Shown here piece by piece: positions 63,369 to 64,000 of a stretch of 64,000 nucleotides of DNA. The notes under the pieces were generated by a model. It saw only the letters and a list, made by a program, of their open reading frames with translations, ran no database searches and was not told the DNA's origin. The position numbers and the translations under genes are program-made. Origin of the DNA: an uncultured Candidatus Saccharibacteria bacterium (lineage in GTDB: Bacteria; Patescibacteriota; Saccharimonadia; Saccharimonadales; Saccharimonadaceae); NCBI GenBank assembly GCA_934725355.1, contig CAKVAO010000003.1:1-64000 (forward strand), written 5' to 3'. The stretch's first letter is position 1; the number at the start of each line of letters is the position of its first letter.

Positions 63369-63877
63369 TTATTTGCTCCCATGTCGTTTAGATAATTTAT
63401 GACGATCCTTATTAGCTTGTCGTGGCTAGTTAGCAGATCATTTGGCAAGTCGTCTACTGGATAAAAATCGCCGTCTTCACTACTGGATACAAAAATATAA
63501 TGAATCCGCTCTATCACCGGCCCACGTCCGTAATCATGAATGAAGGTATCTGGGACTAACCGAGGCTCACTTTCAACTGTCGTATGACTGAGCTCTTCTT
63601 GTACAACCTTTTTTGGCCTATCTGACAAACTATCACCAGGACGATAAATCTGACCTGGGCAATGCATTAGTCCACCGAAGAAGGGGTCTGAATCAGGTCG
63701 CCGAGTTAACAGAACCTCATACCCACCATCCAGGGTGCGCCTTAGTGGAACTACCTCGGCAGCAGTCAAAACCGACAGCCTTGACAGAGAATAGAATATC
63801 TGCTCTGGCAAGAAGCCCGGCTCTAGTGAGTCTAGAGCCGCAGCTACATTTAATATTTCGTTGTTAGTTAGCGACAT
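63365..63877 (-). CDS. NUDIX-like hydrolase with imperfect Nudix box
   Basis: 170 aa. VVPLRRTLDGGYEVLLTRRPD and GGLMHCPGQIYRPGD look like the NUDIX fold, but the helix that should read REUXEEXG is KKVVQEELSH, so the Arg is replaced and one Glu shifted. It may be weakly active, use other substrates or only bind nucleotides. It lies between gap and rpiB with overlaps on both sides, suggesting a role in sugar-nucleotide or NAD(H) housekeeping; that is inference. Confidence 0.65.
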   Translation of the reverse strand: MSLTNNEILNVAAALDSLEPGFLPEQIFYSLSRLSVLTAAEVVPLRRTLDGGYEVLLTRRPDSDPFFGGLMHCPGQIYRPGDSLSDRPKKVVQEELSHTTVESEPRLVPDTFIHDYGRGPVIERIHYIFVSSSEDGDFYPVDDLPNDLLTSHDKLIRIVINYLNDMGANK

Positions 63878-64000
63878 TATTCCGCCACGCTCTTAGCGAC
63901 GTCAGCTGTTAATTCTACTAGGCGATTCGAGTAGCCCCACTCGTTGTCATACCAAGCCACAACACGCAGCAGATTACCATCGGTAACAGCTGTTAATGGC
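63877..64000 (-). CDS. gap: Glyceraldehyde-3-phosphate dehydrogenase, C-terminal end (partial)
   Basis: The last 40 or so codons of GAPDH, recognised by VVAWYDNEWGYSNRLVEL, which closes the NAD-binding/catalytic protein. The rest lies beyond the right edge. Its TAA stop overlaps the ATG of the NUDIX gene (TAATG), so it probably heads the carbon-metabolism operon. Confidence 0.9.
   Translation of the reverse strand, partial: PLTAVTDGNLLRVVAWYDNEWGYSNRLVELTADVAKSVAE

Noticed and set aside
1..64000. Alternative genetic code with UGA as glycine
   Set aside because: TGA occurs as a genuine stop (acyltransferase gene at 38421) and the core genes read through completely with standard codons.
1..64000. 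CRISPR arrays, insertion sequences, prophage
   Set aside because: I saw no regularly spaced repeats, transposase or integrase genes, or phage structural genes.

Overview
The window most likely comes from the chromosome of a Saccharibacterium (TM7, Patescibacteria/CPR). This is an inference. It rests on short tightly packed genes, start codons placed directly behind -10 boxes, lean versions of core proteins (HrcA about 240 aa, NusA 346 aa, RpoC 1291 aa without zinc-finger cysteines), a split transketolase, and secreted proteins ending in an APNTG motif. TGA acts as a stop (for example at the end of the acyltransferase gene at 38421), so the code is standard and not the UGA=Gly code of Gracilibacteria/SR1. 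No rRNA, phage, insertion sequence or CRISPR array is visible.

Layout. 1-600: a gene-free edge with a candidate hairpin RNA, then tRNA-Ala(GGC) and tRNA-Val(UAC). 689-5016: typA/bipA, a membrane-anchored SASA-type esterase, and dnaJ. 5087-14232: an accessory stretch with a frameshifted secreted protein, a 21-aa ORF, a secreted HNH nuclease, a CorA-like transporter, a GmrSD-like DUF262/DUF1524 nuclease, a DsbA-like oxidoreductase, a CBS membrane protein, a strongly structured RNA ahead of a secreted SGNH hydrolase, and a RelE/ParE-type toxin-antitoxin pair. 14283-24608: aspS, a TylF-like methyltransferase, a P1B ATPase, a heterodimeric ABC exporter and a secreted beta-propeller/TIG protein. 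25030-37393: gpmA, dnaK, a DUF4234 protein, hrcA-grpE and rpoB-rpoC. 37559-49566: a small ORF, an SGNH/acyltransferase/methyltransferase operon, dCMP deaminase and dUTPase, clpP, tig, hisS, radA, clpC and nusA. 49554-59364: an SdrD-B-like surface protein, dnaE, a block of small membrane proteins and uvrB. 59373-64000: a carbon-metabolism cluster read leftwards: gap, NUDIX, rpiB, rpe, split transketolase and a PfkB kinase.

How the genes work together. Five CIRCE operators control dnaJ, dnaK, hrcA-grpE, clpP and clpC, so most of an HrcA regulon (chaperones, the Clp protease and the repressor itself) lies in one window. In all five the -35 hexamer fills the same six bases of the CIRCE spacer. 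Many first genes have TATAAT or a close variant 6-10 bases before the start codon, implying leaderless or near-leaderless mRNAs, while internal genes use AGGAG-type ribosome binding sites. The carbon genes cover the non-oxidative pentose phosphate pathway plus lower glycolysis. The secreted nuclease, esterases, surface proteins and exporters fit an episymbiont that scavenges from and adheres to a host, although lifestyle cannot be shown from this sequence.

The observations most worth following are the structured RNA at 12222-12371 (6S-like or riboswitch-like), an RpoC without zinc ligands and with a rewritten trigger loop, alternative pairings in the rpoBC leader, the shared C-terminal APNTG tag without a hydrophobic tail, and a TIG domain split by a propeller.
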